This document shows, piece by piece, positions 1 through 10,899 of a stretch of DNA of 64,000 nt (position 1 is its first letter; every line of letters starts with the position of its first letter). The notes beneath the pieces were generated by a model. That model had not been told where the DNA came from. It worked only from the letters and a program-made list of their open reading frames with translations, and ran no database searches. Source of the stretch: Oscheius dolichura (taxonomy: Eukaryota; Nematoda; Chromadorea; Rhabditida; Rhabditidae). Position numbers and translations under genes: made by a program. The stretch spans positions 2,666,001 to 2,730,000 of the forward strand of contig OW051492.1 of NCBI GenBank assembly GCA_932521035.1. The letters are read 5' to 3'.

Positions 1-3000
1 CAGTGGCTGGTGGCCGGGCAGAGGAGGGGACCGGCTGTCAGGCCACGCGCAGGGGACAAGATGGTGGCGCAATCGCAGGTAGGGGAGAAAGCAGCACGAT
101 GAGAGGAGAGACTCCACTAATCGGACATTTGCGACCGATGGCAAGGGGGCAGAGACAGGAAAAAAAAAGAAGAAGAAGCAAAACTAATCAACACACGCAC
201 GGCGCCGTTCGTCTACGCCGCCGCGGCTAATTTTACATCAGGTGAGATGTTCGAATACGAAGAGAAGAAGTGAAAAAAATGGACAAGGGGATCATCTTCA
301 AGGGGGGAAATTACACAGAGGCTCCTCTAAGAATATCCAAAGATTCGGGTCTATTTGAAGATTTGGGGGTGGGTGACACTGGCTCTTCTTTCCCTCCCCC
401 AACGACCCTAATCTTCGAACTCTCCCCTCGACCAGCTGTCTTTGTTCTTCAATCCTCTAACTTTTGGGACTTTTCCAGCTGACCATGTGGCCTCTAACTC
501 TTTTTTTCTCTGCCTCGTTTGCAACGGAATCGAACTCCACTCGCTCGTCCGAGTTTAGCCTCGGATAAGGAGAAAAGGGCGATGACTAAAAGAAGCTCCA
601 AGACAAGCTGCCGGAGGATCAAGATTCACCAAATCTGCCAGAATGACCAGAGTCTTTTCCGCTTTCGATCATATTATTATCGCCTGCTCAAAAATAGCAA
701 GAATTCCAAAAATTGTCTCTAACCACTACAAAGCAGGGCCGGAGGAGATAGTCACCTCAGAGGTTTAGTTCCCAAGAACTAGACATCGCTGAATTGGCGT
801 CAAGGCACGGCATAGCACCGAGCTGCCGAGATTTTACGGGTACAGCGCGCGCGGGATCTCTTCGCTCCTGAAGTAAACTAATCTGTTCCTGGGCTCCGGA
901 AGGTGGTCAAGAATGGTCGTTACCCCGTATCAGTTCGTGTTTTTTCGGTTCCCCCCGTTGTTCAGTGGTAATCGGAAGAGAGTGAGAGCGGGAGAAAGAG
1001 AAGAAGAAGAAGGAAAAAAATGAACCGTGGTGAATTCTTGACATTCTCTCTCCGTTTAAACCGACTCATACTCTGTCTCGCCTTCTCTTCTGTGACAAAG
1101 AAAAACGTCACGAGTAGTCACCCAGCATGACCAAAAGAAACCGCGCCTTCCCTTCCCATAGAAAAAAGAACTGGCGCTTCTTCTGTCCAGTTCAAATCCA
1201 CCGCCAGCATCTCCCCCTGGCAATCTTCTTCCCCGTTTTTTTCTTTCTCCTTCAACTAGACTTTGTGTATAATTGGAAAAGAGTTTAAACTGAACAAATC
1301 CAAAGGAAAAAGCCACGCGGAAATGGGAATTTGTTACAGCGAAGGGGAACTTCCTAGAGGGACCGAAAAAAGGAAGAAATAGACCAGATCACGGTCACCC
1401 CCTACCCTGATCAGAGATCTCCGTCTACGGCTTAAAATAGAAAAGAGGAGAAGTGACATAAAAGCCGCGGTTCATCGAAACCAACCAACCATCTGACAAT
1501 AGACAGTTAAGACGGGGAAAGGGCATGCGCCTATTTGTCTACTGAAGTTAAAAAAGTGCCGGGGGAAGGGGGAGAACCACGAGAACCGTTTCAAATGGAT
1601 GATTGATAGACCGAGTTCCGGGGTTACCCGGGGTTAAACGGCAAGTTTATTTAATGGCGGCCAGAGAACTGGGGAGTTTTTTTTGTAGCTGTATGGGTCT
1701 TGAAGAGATTGTAAACCTCCAAAGAGGCACGGGTTTAAAACAACGAACAAGAGATTAAAGAAGTACTGTACAGATTCCGAAACGATGCCCCAGGCTTTAT
1801 AAAATGCACAGGTGTCTAGAGAGGTACGGGTCCTGAAGCGATGGCACACTGCCCACTTCCTCATACAGTCAATAAATTCACTTCGGGACCATTTTTAAAC
1901 CATCAAGAGCCTCCAGAATCCCCTGAAGGAAGAAATAGGCGCCCTTTCGTCTTGGAGCGATTTTAAGGGTCCTGAAGCGATTTCACTGGTTTAAAATAAC
2001 TTCCAAAGGTCCAGAGAAGTCCTGTCCAGGTCCTGAAACGATGGCATCTTGAATCATTTCCTTGCACAGTGAATAATTTCGCTTTGGGACCAATCTCCCA
2101 GTTCCAAGACCTCCAAGAACCCTTTGAATGAGAAAATGAACCTGTTTTCGTTCCAAGACCCTGTGTAGATGATTTCCCATTCCCTGGCTATTCCTAAAAA
2201 GAGGAAAGAGAGAAAGAAGAAGACATAAAGTGAAAGGGGAGACGCCAATTGCGTCGTCGCCGCCGGCTATGGAATGCCCCTTTTGCTTTTCCAGAGAGGT
2301 GCGCCGGCAGATCTTCCTCAAACTGGAAATCCCCCGTTCAAAAAATACAGTTCGGTCGTCAAGGTCAGAAAAACTCTAATTTGGAAGTGGGGGAAGGAGA
2401 TTGGAGTTTTCTAGCAGCCAGCAAATTTCTTTCTCACTCTATTTGATGGCGGGAAAGGGTGACCACTTGAAGGTCAAAAATCTTCGTTTTCTCTCTCCTC
2501 GCCTATTTGAAAGATCGAAAAACAACCCGGCGGTGGTATCTGCCAAAGATCTGGACGGAAAGAAGAAGAAGAAGGGGAGAGAGGCAGACTTCCTGGGGAA
2601 AAATCGTGAGCTGCAGCTGTCTGGCAGCAATTCCTATCGTCTTCCGGTACCCTACCTTCTTCGGGATGTCCCCTCTTCCCGAAATTCAGAAAGAACCAAG
2701 TTAAAATACTTTTAGACCGTTGTTTTAGGAGTCATTCCAGGTCCAAGAAGCAGCGAATATGGGTAAAAGTCAGTTTGAAAGAACAGTAGAGCAGAGAGGC
2801 CAAAATAGCTTCCCAAGCACCAGTAAAGAATGGACAGTGGGCAATTTCCTTGTTGGCCGCCGCCTTCACTTCACTTCGAGGCCATTGCCCCATGTTCATA
2901 ATTTTCTGGCATTGAATGTTTTTCAAGAGACTGTTCTCCTATCAAATGTCTAACATTTCTATATGGGACTTTTGAATTCGGGCTCACGGAACCCATTAGA

Positions 3001-3245
3001 TGCTGCCAACTGAAAAATGACTCGCGCCTCGCGCACCATATAATTGCCAAGAAAAGGGTTTCTATAATCGTCCCCTCCCTGATAGAAAAACGACTTTACC
3101 AAAAATAGAAGGTTGTATTAGAACTGTGCCATATTCATTTTTCAAGGGAATCTTCTATTTTGAATGAAAAATTGACGAGAATAGAGGAGGGAACTGTTGC
3201 TTTGTAACCTCGCTGCCTTACTACGACCTTACTAGAGGTAATCAC
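1..3245. other. Gene-free stretch with diverged tandem repeat
   Basis: I find no exon chain here. The sequence is purine-rich and simple in places. Positions about 1835-1980 and 2034-2165 are two diverged copies of one unit: each starts GAAGCGATGGCA or GAAACGATGGCA, then carries an ACAGTvAATAA-type stretch followed by TTCGGGACC or TTTGGGACC. Short open frames on both strands have no protein-like composition. Confidence 0.5.
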
Positions 3246-3318
3246 GGCCTCGTAGCGTAATGGATAACGCGTCGGACTTCGGATCCGAAGATTGTAGGTT
3301 CGAGTCCTGCCGAGGTCG
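3246..3318 (+). tRNA. tRNA-Arg (anticodon TCG)
   Basis: A 73-nt cloverleaf can be drawn by eye. The acceptor stem GGCCTCG pairs with CGAGGTC (one G-T pair), with G as discriminator base. The D arm is GCGT/ACGC. The anticodon arm TCGGA-CTTCGGA-TCCGA gives anticodon TCG. The T arm is GTAGG-TTCGAGT-CCTGC. The A box and B box (GGTTCGAGTCC) are intact and there is no intron. The 3' flank recurs after a decayed copy at 7262-7322, so this gene has been duplicated together with its flank. Confidence 0.9.
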
Positions 3319-3382
3319 AAAGTTTTAGTTTTTGAGCTGGAACACCAGTGGCCGTATCCACAAGAAATTTTCCCGGGGAAAA
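3311..3382 (+). repeat. tRNA-Arg 3' end plus flank, duplicated at 7315-7381
   Basis: The tRNA 3' end and about 60 bp of downstream DNA (AAAGTTTTAGTTTTTGAG, then GTATCCACAAGAAATTTTCC) are nearly identical to 7315-7381. At the second site the same flank forms the left arm of a perfect inverted repeat. This implies duplication of tRNA plus flank, or a tRNA-headed short mobile element. Confidence 0.6.
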
Positions 3383-3843
3383 ATGTTCATGGTCCCGCGT
3401 GGCGCGCCCTACCGTAACCATTTTCGGTCCCTGACAATCCCTTTAACTAATAATACGCTCAATTTTCAGGAATTTCTTGAAGGTATTAAATTACAAGTTG
3501 GTTCCAAAGTTTCATTTGATCATAAGGTTGTTCCAATTGTATACTATTCACCCCGATTTTTTAGGCGTGGCTTCGGCATCTTAAAACTCACGCTGCTGAT
3601 AGCCTAACAAGCCGAGAAGCTTATACTCGTCAGCTTATAACACTGAAAAAGGCTGGCGTCGCAATGGTCGATTTTCTAACACACTCTGAGATATTTCAAA
3701 CTGCCAATTATGATGTCGACAAAGTAGTGGCCCATTTACGCCAACTGTCTTACACACAATACCTTGAAGTCTTCCAAGATTACTATAAAATGATGTTGAC
3801 ACAGCTCGCCGCCCCGACCAAAAGCGCGCCACGACGTGATTAA
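3383..3843 (+). CDS. Unknown short protein, two or three exons
   Basis: A coding segment of unknown family. Exon 3470-3526 (after an AATTTTCAG acceptor) and exon 3565-3843 join in phase 0 across a 38-nt intron (GTTGTTCC...TTTTTTAG) and end at TAA. The last exon encodes a helical, charged 92-residue tail beginning AWLRHLKTHAADSL and ending APRRD. Upstream the frame stays open to ATG at 3383 or 3389 without needing the acceptor, so the 5' end is uncertain. It directly follows the duplicated tRNA flank, which may have replaced an original 5' part. No signal peptide or domain is recognised. Confidence 0.4.
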
Positions 3844-3896
3844 CGTAACTGGCGCCCTACAGTAATTAAAATTATTTCCCATAGTAAAGTGTCTCA

Positions 3897-4179
3897 TCTG
3901 GGTGCATCTAGTTCTCTTTAGTGGTACATCCGATTTGATTTCTGTTTTCTGCAATCGATTCAGCACATCAGATTGTCTTTTAATAGAGCTTGCCACCTAG
4001 ATCTAACAACTGTATGCAATAAAAATATCGAAAATGCCACTAAATTTGATGCCATTTATGCATTTTTCATTGTTGGAAGTTCAAACATTCTATTAAAAGA
4101 CAGTTTGATGTGCTCTAACGATTGCAAAAAACAGAAATGAAATCGGATGTACAACTAAAGAGAACTAGATGCACCCAGA
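3897..4179. mobile_element. Fold-back element with about 91-bp inverted arms
   Basis: The left arm 3897-3987 (starting TCTGGGTGCATCTAGTTC) is repeated inverted at 4088-4179 with only scattered mismatches. The centre is about 100 bp of AT-rich DNA. There is no coding capacity. Best read as a MITE or fold-back transposon lying between two genes. Confidence 0.7.
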
Positions 4180-4748
4180 ATAGATGCAAAATTCCTTAAC
4201 AAAATTTGAAATTTTCCTTTCGCGGGTGGTATTCCTTTTGCTGTAAAAATATTTTACTCAACATTGCCGACATTGGATTTGTCCAATTTTTATGGCAAAC
4301 AACTAGTCACATCGTGAGCTACATTTTGACACCAAGAATGGCCAGTAACGCTTCGGAAAACTCTTTTTCAATGGTAAAAGTGGATTTCCTGAACAAAATT
4401 CATGAATGCTACATTTCTCTTGATTTCTTTCGTATTTTGTGTTTTTCTCCTTTCCTATATAGTAATTCGGGGTCGATAAAAATAGATAAATGATCAAAAC
4501 CGCATATAAATGCATAACATGGATTTTGGCATTGGAGCGCTCCGACCTTTAAATTGGCGGTCTCGGCGAGCTGTGTTGACTAGAAAAGCACCAGGTATTG
4601 TTCTATCAAAACATTTAAAGGAAGGTTTATTGGGGATGGATTATATAGCTCATTTCCAATGGATTCCGCCGTTAAAGGGTGGACGCGCTTTCACTATGAA
4701 CACACATGGTCCTGATGGCTTTATTTACCATTTCCTTTGATTGCGCAG

Positions 4749-6682
4749 AACAAAAATTACAGTATAGCACGAAAGTATCAAGAATATCCGTTGGAAATGG
4801 GCTATACCTCTGTAATGTGTTTTCTTTTCAGGATATGCAACCAAAAAGCTATGGTCTTTGGAGCCGACAACGAACGGACGGGATTCTTGGAGAATTCGAC
4901 CATTATATCAAAATATAATTCACTTTTATTGGGCTTGGAATGCCTCAATGTCGTTGGAGTAGAGTATGAAACAAACAAGTCCTCAATCTACCACCACATT
5001 CTTGGAAAAAACGGAATACGCGTATGCAATGATCGTCAAGGCCAAAAGGATACTTATGTTTTACAAAAGGTAAGATTACAAGCAGTGTTTCCTTATCTTA
5101 CAGAATGGTTTGTCTATAAAAGACATCGAATGGCTCCTCATGAACAAACCACCTATTTGGAATTGCGATGGAGAACTCCAGTCGGTTCTCGTAATGATCA
5201 TGATGGCGGATATGTCAATTAGACCGTGTACCACCCGGCCGTGTAAGAATTGCACACATTTGATACGAGAGACGTTATAAATTTTTGCAGCTTCTAAAGA
5301 AATTGATGAAGATAATATGAAGCCGTACATGGGACTACAGTTAAAAAATTTGAACTTGATACGCTGCCCCAATTATATTAATGATCCTTCATGTCTCGTA
5401 CGAGTACGGTGTGAAGTAAGTATAGAGTTCCATAGTTGATCATATGCTCGATTTATTATGGCATTTGTTTTGTCTATATCTCAGCCATTTCTGGCCCATT
5501 TTTCGGAGAATGAAAAGCAAAAACGAAGAGGAGATCAACATACTAATGAAACTGTTAATTTTGGCTAAATCCTACCGTAGGTAGATTTTCCAACGGCTAC
5601 AAGCCTGATACTCTTGAGCTTCTTCGTAACAATAACGAGGACTCTCCGCAAGAGGTTTGTTATATAAAAAGGGAAAAGACCCAAAGTTCTTTGAATTGAG
5701 CAAAGTAAGATCTTTGAGAAAATTTCCCCTCCGCTCCCGTAGAATCTCATTATGTGACGGTAGCTGGAGATTTTACAAGTTTATGTCTCGTTTATTTTAT
5801 ATCTTATTTATAGCCCAAGGAGCAACAAATATTGTTAAATTTGATAAATTGGAGTAAATTCAACAACACGGAACCTGATAGCTATGAATGGATGACTACT
5901 CTACCTCTTGACTTCTACTCCATGTCCCAGAGGTGTATTTATGCCAAAGTCCACGAAGTTTTCTATCTTCTCATTAAGTTTGTCTTTTTCAAGTATTATT
6001 CGAGTAATTTTATACAGATTTGCTCATCCCGATCCTATGCTTCCCACCAGATGCCCAATGGTGAAGTGTACCTTTACAGCGAGAACAATAAAAGAGTCGG
6101 ATTTGCATTTGGCACAGAACAAAGGGCATGCTAACTCCCAACAAGAAAGCCCAGGATGTAAGAAAGTTTTTTCATGGTAAACTATTTTCTATCAGTAACC
6201 AATGATATTTAGCCAACATGCTTTGATTGCTCATTGTAAATCGTTCCATCATGTTCCAGCCAAGCTTTTAAACCAAACCAATAACATCCCTTTTTTCAAT
6301 ATGATAGGGTATGTTTTTTTTTACTTTCCATCTAGAAATAATCACAACTATGTTGCCTAGTTACCGTATTCAATCAAATCTATGTTTAGATATGCTCAAG
6401 ATGACCTGGAAGTGCCCACCCTTTGCCCAGTGGAGGAGTGCACATTTAAAACAGATGACGCTGAATTAGCAGTAGATCATTGGGTCACTCATAACGCCCC
6501 TTCTCGGTTTATCTGCCCTTGCAACATGGATGTAACTTTCACGTATGCTTTCCTTTCCTTTTTTCATTCATTCGAATTTTAGACGGAAAGCTCTTGGTAC
6601 ACATGTTGGTACAAAACATCATTTGGCACCGTCTCTTAAAACAAAAATGGAGTTTGCCTTCTTTGATGATTTCCTGGAATGA
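4749..6682 (+). CDS. C2H2 zinc-finger protein, multi-exon
   Basis: A coherent exon chain: 4832-5069, 5104-5242, 5291-5408, 5485-5580, 5653-5704, 5814-5932, 6018-6176, 6213-6308, 6390-6542 and 6583-6682, stop TGA. All phases agree (about 422 residues from 4832). The small exon 4749-4774 probably precedes it. The true start is unresolved; an ATG at 4519 lies in an open frame that does not join cleanly. The C-terminal third carries four C2H2-type fingers in two paired units: CPMVKCTF and CKKVFSCQHALIAHC, then CPVEECTF and CPCNMDVTF, each with downstream His pairs. The units share a YAQDDLEVPT / FAHPDPMLPT lead-in, so the pair was duplicated. The N-terminal part is unknown. Probably a nucleic-acid-binding protein. 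Confidence 0.6.
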
Positions 6683-7010
6683 ACTTGTAACAAACCAAAA
6701 AAAATTTCCAGTGTACAACCATTACTGTGAAATATTTTGTCGTCTTGGGCTTCCGCAGAGGGTTACCCCCTGATTCGGAGTACAGGCTTTGGCCTGGAAA
6801 AGGTGAGGGGGGGGGGCCCTCTCGGATACCCTTTCCTTTGTTGTTTTTTATATTATGATTTAAAATAAATTGTATAGAATTCTAGATCGGCTCTTCTTGT
6901 TTGCTTCATTTCTCGGCCATTTCATTTGCCTAGGTCTCTCTTTGAGGGCGCCTCTCTACCAAATGGTGGGTCTCGAAGAAGAATCTCGAAGGTCTCCTAA
7001 ATGCGAGCTA

Positions 7011-7048
7011 ACCGAAGATTGCAGGTTCGAGTCCTGCCAAGGTCGAAA
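7011..7048 (+). pseudogene. tRNA-Arg 3'-half fragment
   Basis: ACCGAAGATTGCAGGTTCGAG followed by TCCTGCCAAGGTCG matches the variable loop, T arm and acceptor of the tRNA-Arg at 3246-3318, but the 5' half is gone. It is followed by a T-rich tail with TTTTTTTGC repeats like the tRNA-derived SINEs in cul-1. Confidence 0.55.
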
Positions 7049-7261
7049 TTTTTTTGCTTTTTTTGCACTTTTTGCTATAAAAGATCGGAACTTTTGATCC
7101 TATTCTTGGGAGTACGGCGAATATACGCGTGTATTCGTAGTCTGAGACCGTTCCCGATCTGAACTGTTCGGAAATACCCCGTTCCCTACCAGGTGACAAG
7201 CTCAAACTCTCTACGAGAATAGCGCGGCCTTGTTGTGCTATCGAGTAGCAGCCATAGTCAT

Positions 7262-7322
7262 GGCCGCGTGGCCTAACGGACTTCGGATCCGAAGATTGTA
7301 GGTTCGAGTCCTGCCGAGGTCG
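7262..7322 (+). pseudogene. tRNA-Arg(TCG) pseudogene, D arm deleted
   Basis: It begins GGCCGCGTGGCCTAA and then jumps to GGACTTCGGATCCG. About 12 nt covering the 3' side of the D arm and the start of the anticodon stem are missing. The T arm and acceptor are intact and the 3' flank is the one seen after the intact tRNA. Confidence 0.75.
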
Positions 7323-7351
7323 AAAGTTTTAGTTTTTGAGGTGGAACACCA

Positions 7352-7450
7352 GTGGCCGTATCCACAAGAAATTTTCCCGGGGAGCTCTCCAGCTCGGGAG
7401 TCCCTAGGGAGCCTGGGGAGGCCTCCCCAGCTTCTTGTGGATACGGCCAC
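7352..7450. mobile_element. 99-bp palindromic element with perfect 19-bp ends
   Basis: The left end GTGGCCGTATCCACAAGAA (7352-7370) is repeated exactly inverted at 7432-7450. The interior is GC-rich and itself partly palindromic (TCCCTAGGGA, GGCCTCCCC). The left end lies in the flank shared with 3346-3369, so that site may hold a remnant. Confidence 0.65.
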
Positions 7451-9927
7451 AGGACGTCGGACTGGCCCCCGAACTATACTCGAATAGCTGCTGTATTTCC
7501 ACTTGAAAAGGTATCTACCCTAGAATTTCAATAAAAACTGAATTTTACCGTAATCTTCTGGTCATTTAGAGTCTGAAGAATGTTATCACTAGGCAATTTT
7601 GTCATGAGAGACAAACAAAATGGTAAAACACGTAATATGTGTTTGTATTGGAGTGAGAGAGAGAGAGAAAAAGAGAGATTCCTCTTGTGGTTTGTTAAAC
7701 TTTCCATTTCTTGTCCCCTCGTCTCAATTACAGTCTCCCCCTCTTCGTCTACTCCTTCCAAAAACAACAATTGTCACAGCTGACCCCCGGCAGGTCAGAC
7801 GGAAGAACCCGTTACTTAACCGAGTCTCAATGTGTGTCTATTAGAGGGGATAAATTACCAGCCGAGACAGGGAAAAGGCGACAATCTCCGGCGGGATGAT
7901 ACGAGAGAAAAGCGAGAGAAGAACCCAGTTTATCCCCCCTTCTAACACAGACAGGTACACGCTTCGATGGACAGGGTAGAAAACATAACAGGCATCGAGG
8001 GGAGGAGGATCGTCGGGATAGATATCCCCCTGGTATAGTCCATTTTCAGGGGATGGATATTTCCCGGGTAATTAATCCCTTCGCTGCGGGACCCATTCGA
8101 CAACATTGCTTATTCTATACAGTAATCTTATATCAACAAGCGAATAAATTAAAGGTCTACTCCCAAAATCTAGAATAACCGGGAAATCTGGAGTCAACTT
8201 CTCGCATAGTCCATTTCCAGGGGGATATTTCTCGGTTAAAATCTAATAAGAGTTTTTCGTTACAGGACCCATTGGCCAAATTTGACTATTTTATAGTATT
8301 TTCAAATAGAAAAGGGTAAAAATGAAGGTCTATCCACAAAAATCTCAACAAAACGATAAGAAACCTGTTGGAAATGGATTTTACCGTATTTCCCGGCTCG
8401 TTTTCAAAAATAGAGACTTTCCCGCCAATTTTAAAGGTCTAATTGATTTAAATTTTTGTAATGTGTTATCTAGATATGTTAAATATCCAAAAATATTGTA
8501 TTAAGTACCGTAATCCCATAAGAAACCCGGCAAAACCTTGCAGTAAGTACGCTCCATTGCCATTCATGGGTCCCGTGTAAAGAAAGGAAATTGGAGAAAT
8601 TAAAGACAATTCGAAGACAGATTTTAATGAGGAAGAGACGGGGACAGGGGGTAATGAAACAATGAAGAAGACGGCCACAACTTACCCAGGGGCAGAAAAC
8701 CTGTCTCCTACCCTCCGTCCTTCTCTCTCTCTTTACCTTCCCCAGGGGTCACAAGGGGGGAGAAGTTGGAATAAAAGAGAAAGGGGTTTCTCGTATGGAT
8801 AAAAGAGCGAAATTTACGACCACGATGAACTAAAAAAGGAAGGAGAGCGACCGAGAGATAGGTGTGACCGGACAAGGAATGCAATGGAATGGAAGGGGTA
8901 GAGAAATTTGGGAGAGAGACAAGGAAGCACCCTCTTCCTTATTACTTCTTGTTTAAAAAAGGGTTTAACAACAAGAAATATAATTAAACTAAATAGAGAA
9001 GAGAGAGGAGGAAGTAGGGAAAAACGTCTTCCCCTCTCCTCTCGGCCCCGGGAACCATAGACGGTGCCCTACCTCACAACACTTGAAAAACATGTTTCAT
9101 CCCAGAGGTAAAACTGCTTCTTTTCCTTATTCTGCTGTTCAAGAGTCTGTGAAACAAAATTAGGGGAGCAAGCATATTTGGTTAGGAATTCCAGATGGTA
9201 ACTTCCCGGGAAAAGTGGTGAAGCGGCCAAGAGTAGGCCGGGTTGGCTCGGCCACCCGATAGTCCGATCCCCTGCACCCGTGAACTCTCGACAGGAGGAT
9301 CATCTTTATTCAAAACCAGCACAAAGCTGGGACGCCTTTATACCTTTGTCTTGCCGAGACTTTACGGGTGCAGGGGATCGGACAATCCAGGACCGAGCGA
9401 GCATTCTGACGCGCAACAGTACACGCCAGCTACCCGGTTAAGAATTGGAAAAGTTGCTAGATAGACAGAAAAGAACACAAGGATACGCCAATCAAGCGAG
9501 AACGCTATAATCTAATTAGTAATTAGATAGCCGGAAAAGGGGGAAGAGTTATGTGATGAACGGGATTAGCCAAGGGACAGGGAGAAAGGGAGTAGAGAGA
9601 GAGAGTGTCTGGGGTGGACATGACGAACAGGAATAATTTTAGATGAGGATGGAGATAAGGCAGAAAAGCCACAAAAAAACTAACAGACGCTCATGGTCAC
9701 GTTTAGAGATCTTTTAGATCAGATAGGGAGACTGCACCCAACCTTTCCTTCTAATTTCAAAGAGAGGGGCTTATTCCCCTTGATTCATTATGATCTCCAT
9801 CAAAAACCGTGCTCTTCCCCCTTTCCCCCTTCGTCATTTAGGGTTGACGAATAGGGGGCAGCCGTTCCCAGGGCCCCTCTACGTCATCGCCTTGGTACAC
9901 ACTTTCCTTATCAGGACTCCCCCGTTC
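7451..9927. other. Gene-free stretch with MITE remnants
   Basis: I see no exon chain. Two diverged half copies of the TATAGTCC MITE start at 8034 and 8205 (TATAGTCCATTTTCAGG and CATAGTCCATTTCCAGG), each followed by a GATATTTC block and a GGGACCCATT or GGACCCATT block. The rest is simple, AG-rich sequence. Confidence 0.45.
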
Positions 9928-9935
9928 TATAAAAG
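9928..9935 (+). promoter_or_regulatory. TATA box of GSG-repeat gene
   Basis: TATAAAAG lies 43 bp before the ATG at 9971. The same box and surrounding about 350 bp are duplicated at 13244-13251. Confidence 0.55.
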
Positions 9936-9970
9936 ACTGACCCAAGAGTGAACCAACCATCAGTCCAGAA

Positions 9971-10422
9971 ATGGTTTACACTGTCGGAACAGGCGCTACC
10001 CTCTCTTCTGCCCCTATTGGCAGTGGAACTACTCCTTCTTTCACCTTTTCAAGTCATAATATTGGCTCCGGAGCCTTGCCCACCAGTTCCTGGAGTCCTC
10101 CACCTGCTTATTCGAATACTTGGAACCCTCCCAGCTCTTCCAACCATGGCCCCTTCTCCTCTCATAACACCCACCCTTCCATCTTCATAGAAACTACCAC
10201 TCCCTGTCGACATAGCGACGCTCCTCCTATCAGTTGTCGTAAGAAACTGAAGAAAATGTGAATAAAAAGGCCTTTTTAGATGGCCCACAGACAACTTCTC
10301 GACTAGCACCGGAACAGAAGAAGGAGGCTAGGAGAAATGGCAGAAGAGCCTCTGCCGTCTTCTGCCTGTTGCTCGTCATCATCATCGGCTCAGCCCTCCT
10401 CATTTATTTCTGCACCCGATGA
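9971..10422 (+). CDS. GSG-repeat tail-anchored protein 1
   Basis: Two exons, 9971-10238 and 10280-10422, join in phase 1 across a 41-nt intron (GTAAGAAA...TTTTTAG) to give about 136 residues. The N-terminal part holds loose repeats of the form IGSG(A/T)xP (VGTGATL, IGSGTTP, IGSGALP), shared with the genes at 37339, 38338 and 43815. The C-terminus is a basic stretch (KKEARRNGRR) followed by one hydrophobic segment, AVFCLLLVIIIGSALLIYF, and stops six codons later, so it should be tail-anchored. There is no signal peptide. The promoter and first 170 bp of coding sequence are duplicated upstream of the kinase at 13578. Function unknown. Confidence 0.7.
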
Positions 10423-10596
10423 AGAACGATGGTAGAGAGTGTATCCTTTTCGTCTTTTTCTGTATATATTGTCGTACGAATTTGGAATTTGTCATATTCT
10501 ACTGTATCAGTAGTAGATTTGAATCCTGGAGATTGAAAAAAGGAGACGTTTGATAGAGGAACGTTACATAACACTTCCTGAGGCGAACCAAGTCAA

Positions 10597-10785
10597 CGTT
10601 TATGGGGCTACAGGTTTTTTTCTTGGAGCCTTTGAGCTGTACCCTGGTTCGTTAGAACCGTCTTGACGTGCTCTACCAGATGGTCTTTGAATTTTTGAAA
10701 TTGGTCAAGAAATACTCAAGATACGGATACGAACACCCGATACTCCCGTCTACGTCCGTTTTACGCCCGAATACGGGCGTGTACG
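10597..10785 (+). repeat. Dispersed repeat copy A (about 180 bp)
   Basis: Shares order and sequence with 24602-24780 (+) and 30189-30369 (-). Landmarks are an ACCCTGGTTCGTTAGAA block, CTTGACGTG, TTTGAATTTTTGAAAT and GATACGGATACGAACACCC. It has no open frame of note and no clear terminal repeats. Probably an old non-autonomous mobile element. Confidence 0.6.
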
Positions 10786-10899
10786 GTAACAAGAAGAAGA
10801 AGAAGAAAGAGTCAAGAAATAACACACAAAAAGACAAAAATAATTTATTTCCATGGGCAACAATACTTATCTTTCTTCAAGAAGAAGATGTTGAAGCAG

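Noticed and set aside
1-3245. Genes in the first 3 kb
   Set aside because: Many short frames on both strands, all with skewed purine-rich composition and no matching splice sites.
4791-4831. 20-nt intron GTAATGTGTTTTCTTTTCAG in the zinc-finger gene
   Set aside because: Too short. A donor at 4775 (AA/GTATCA) with the same acceptor gives a 57-nt intron in correct phase.
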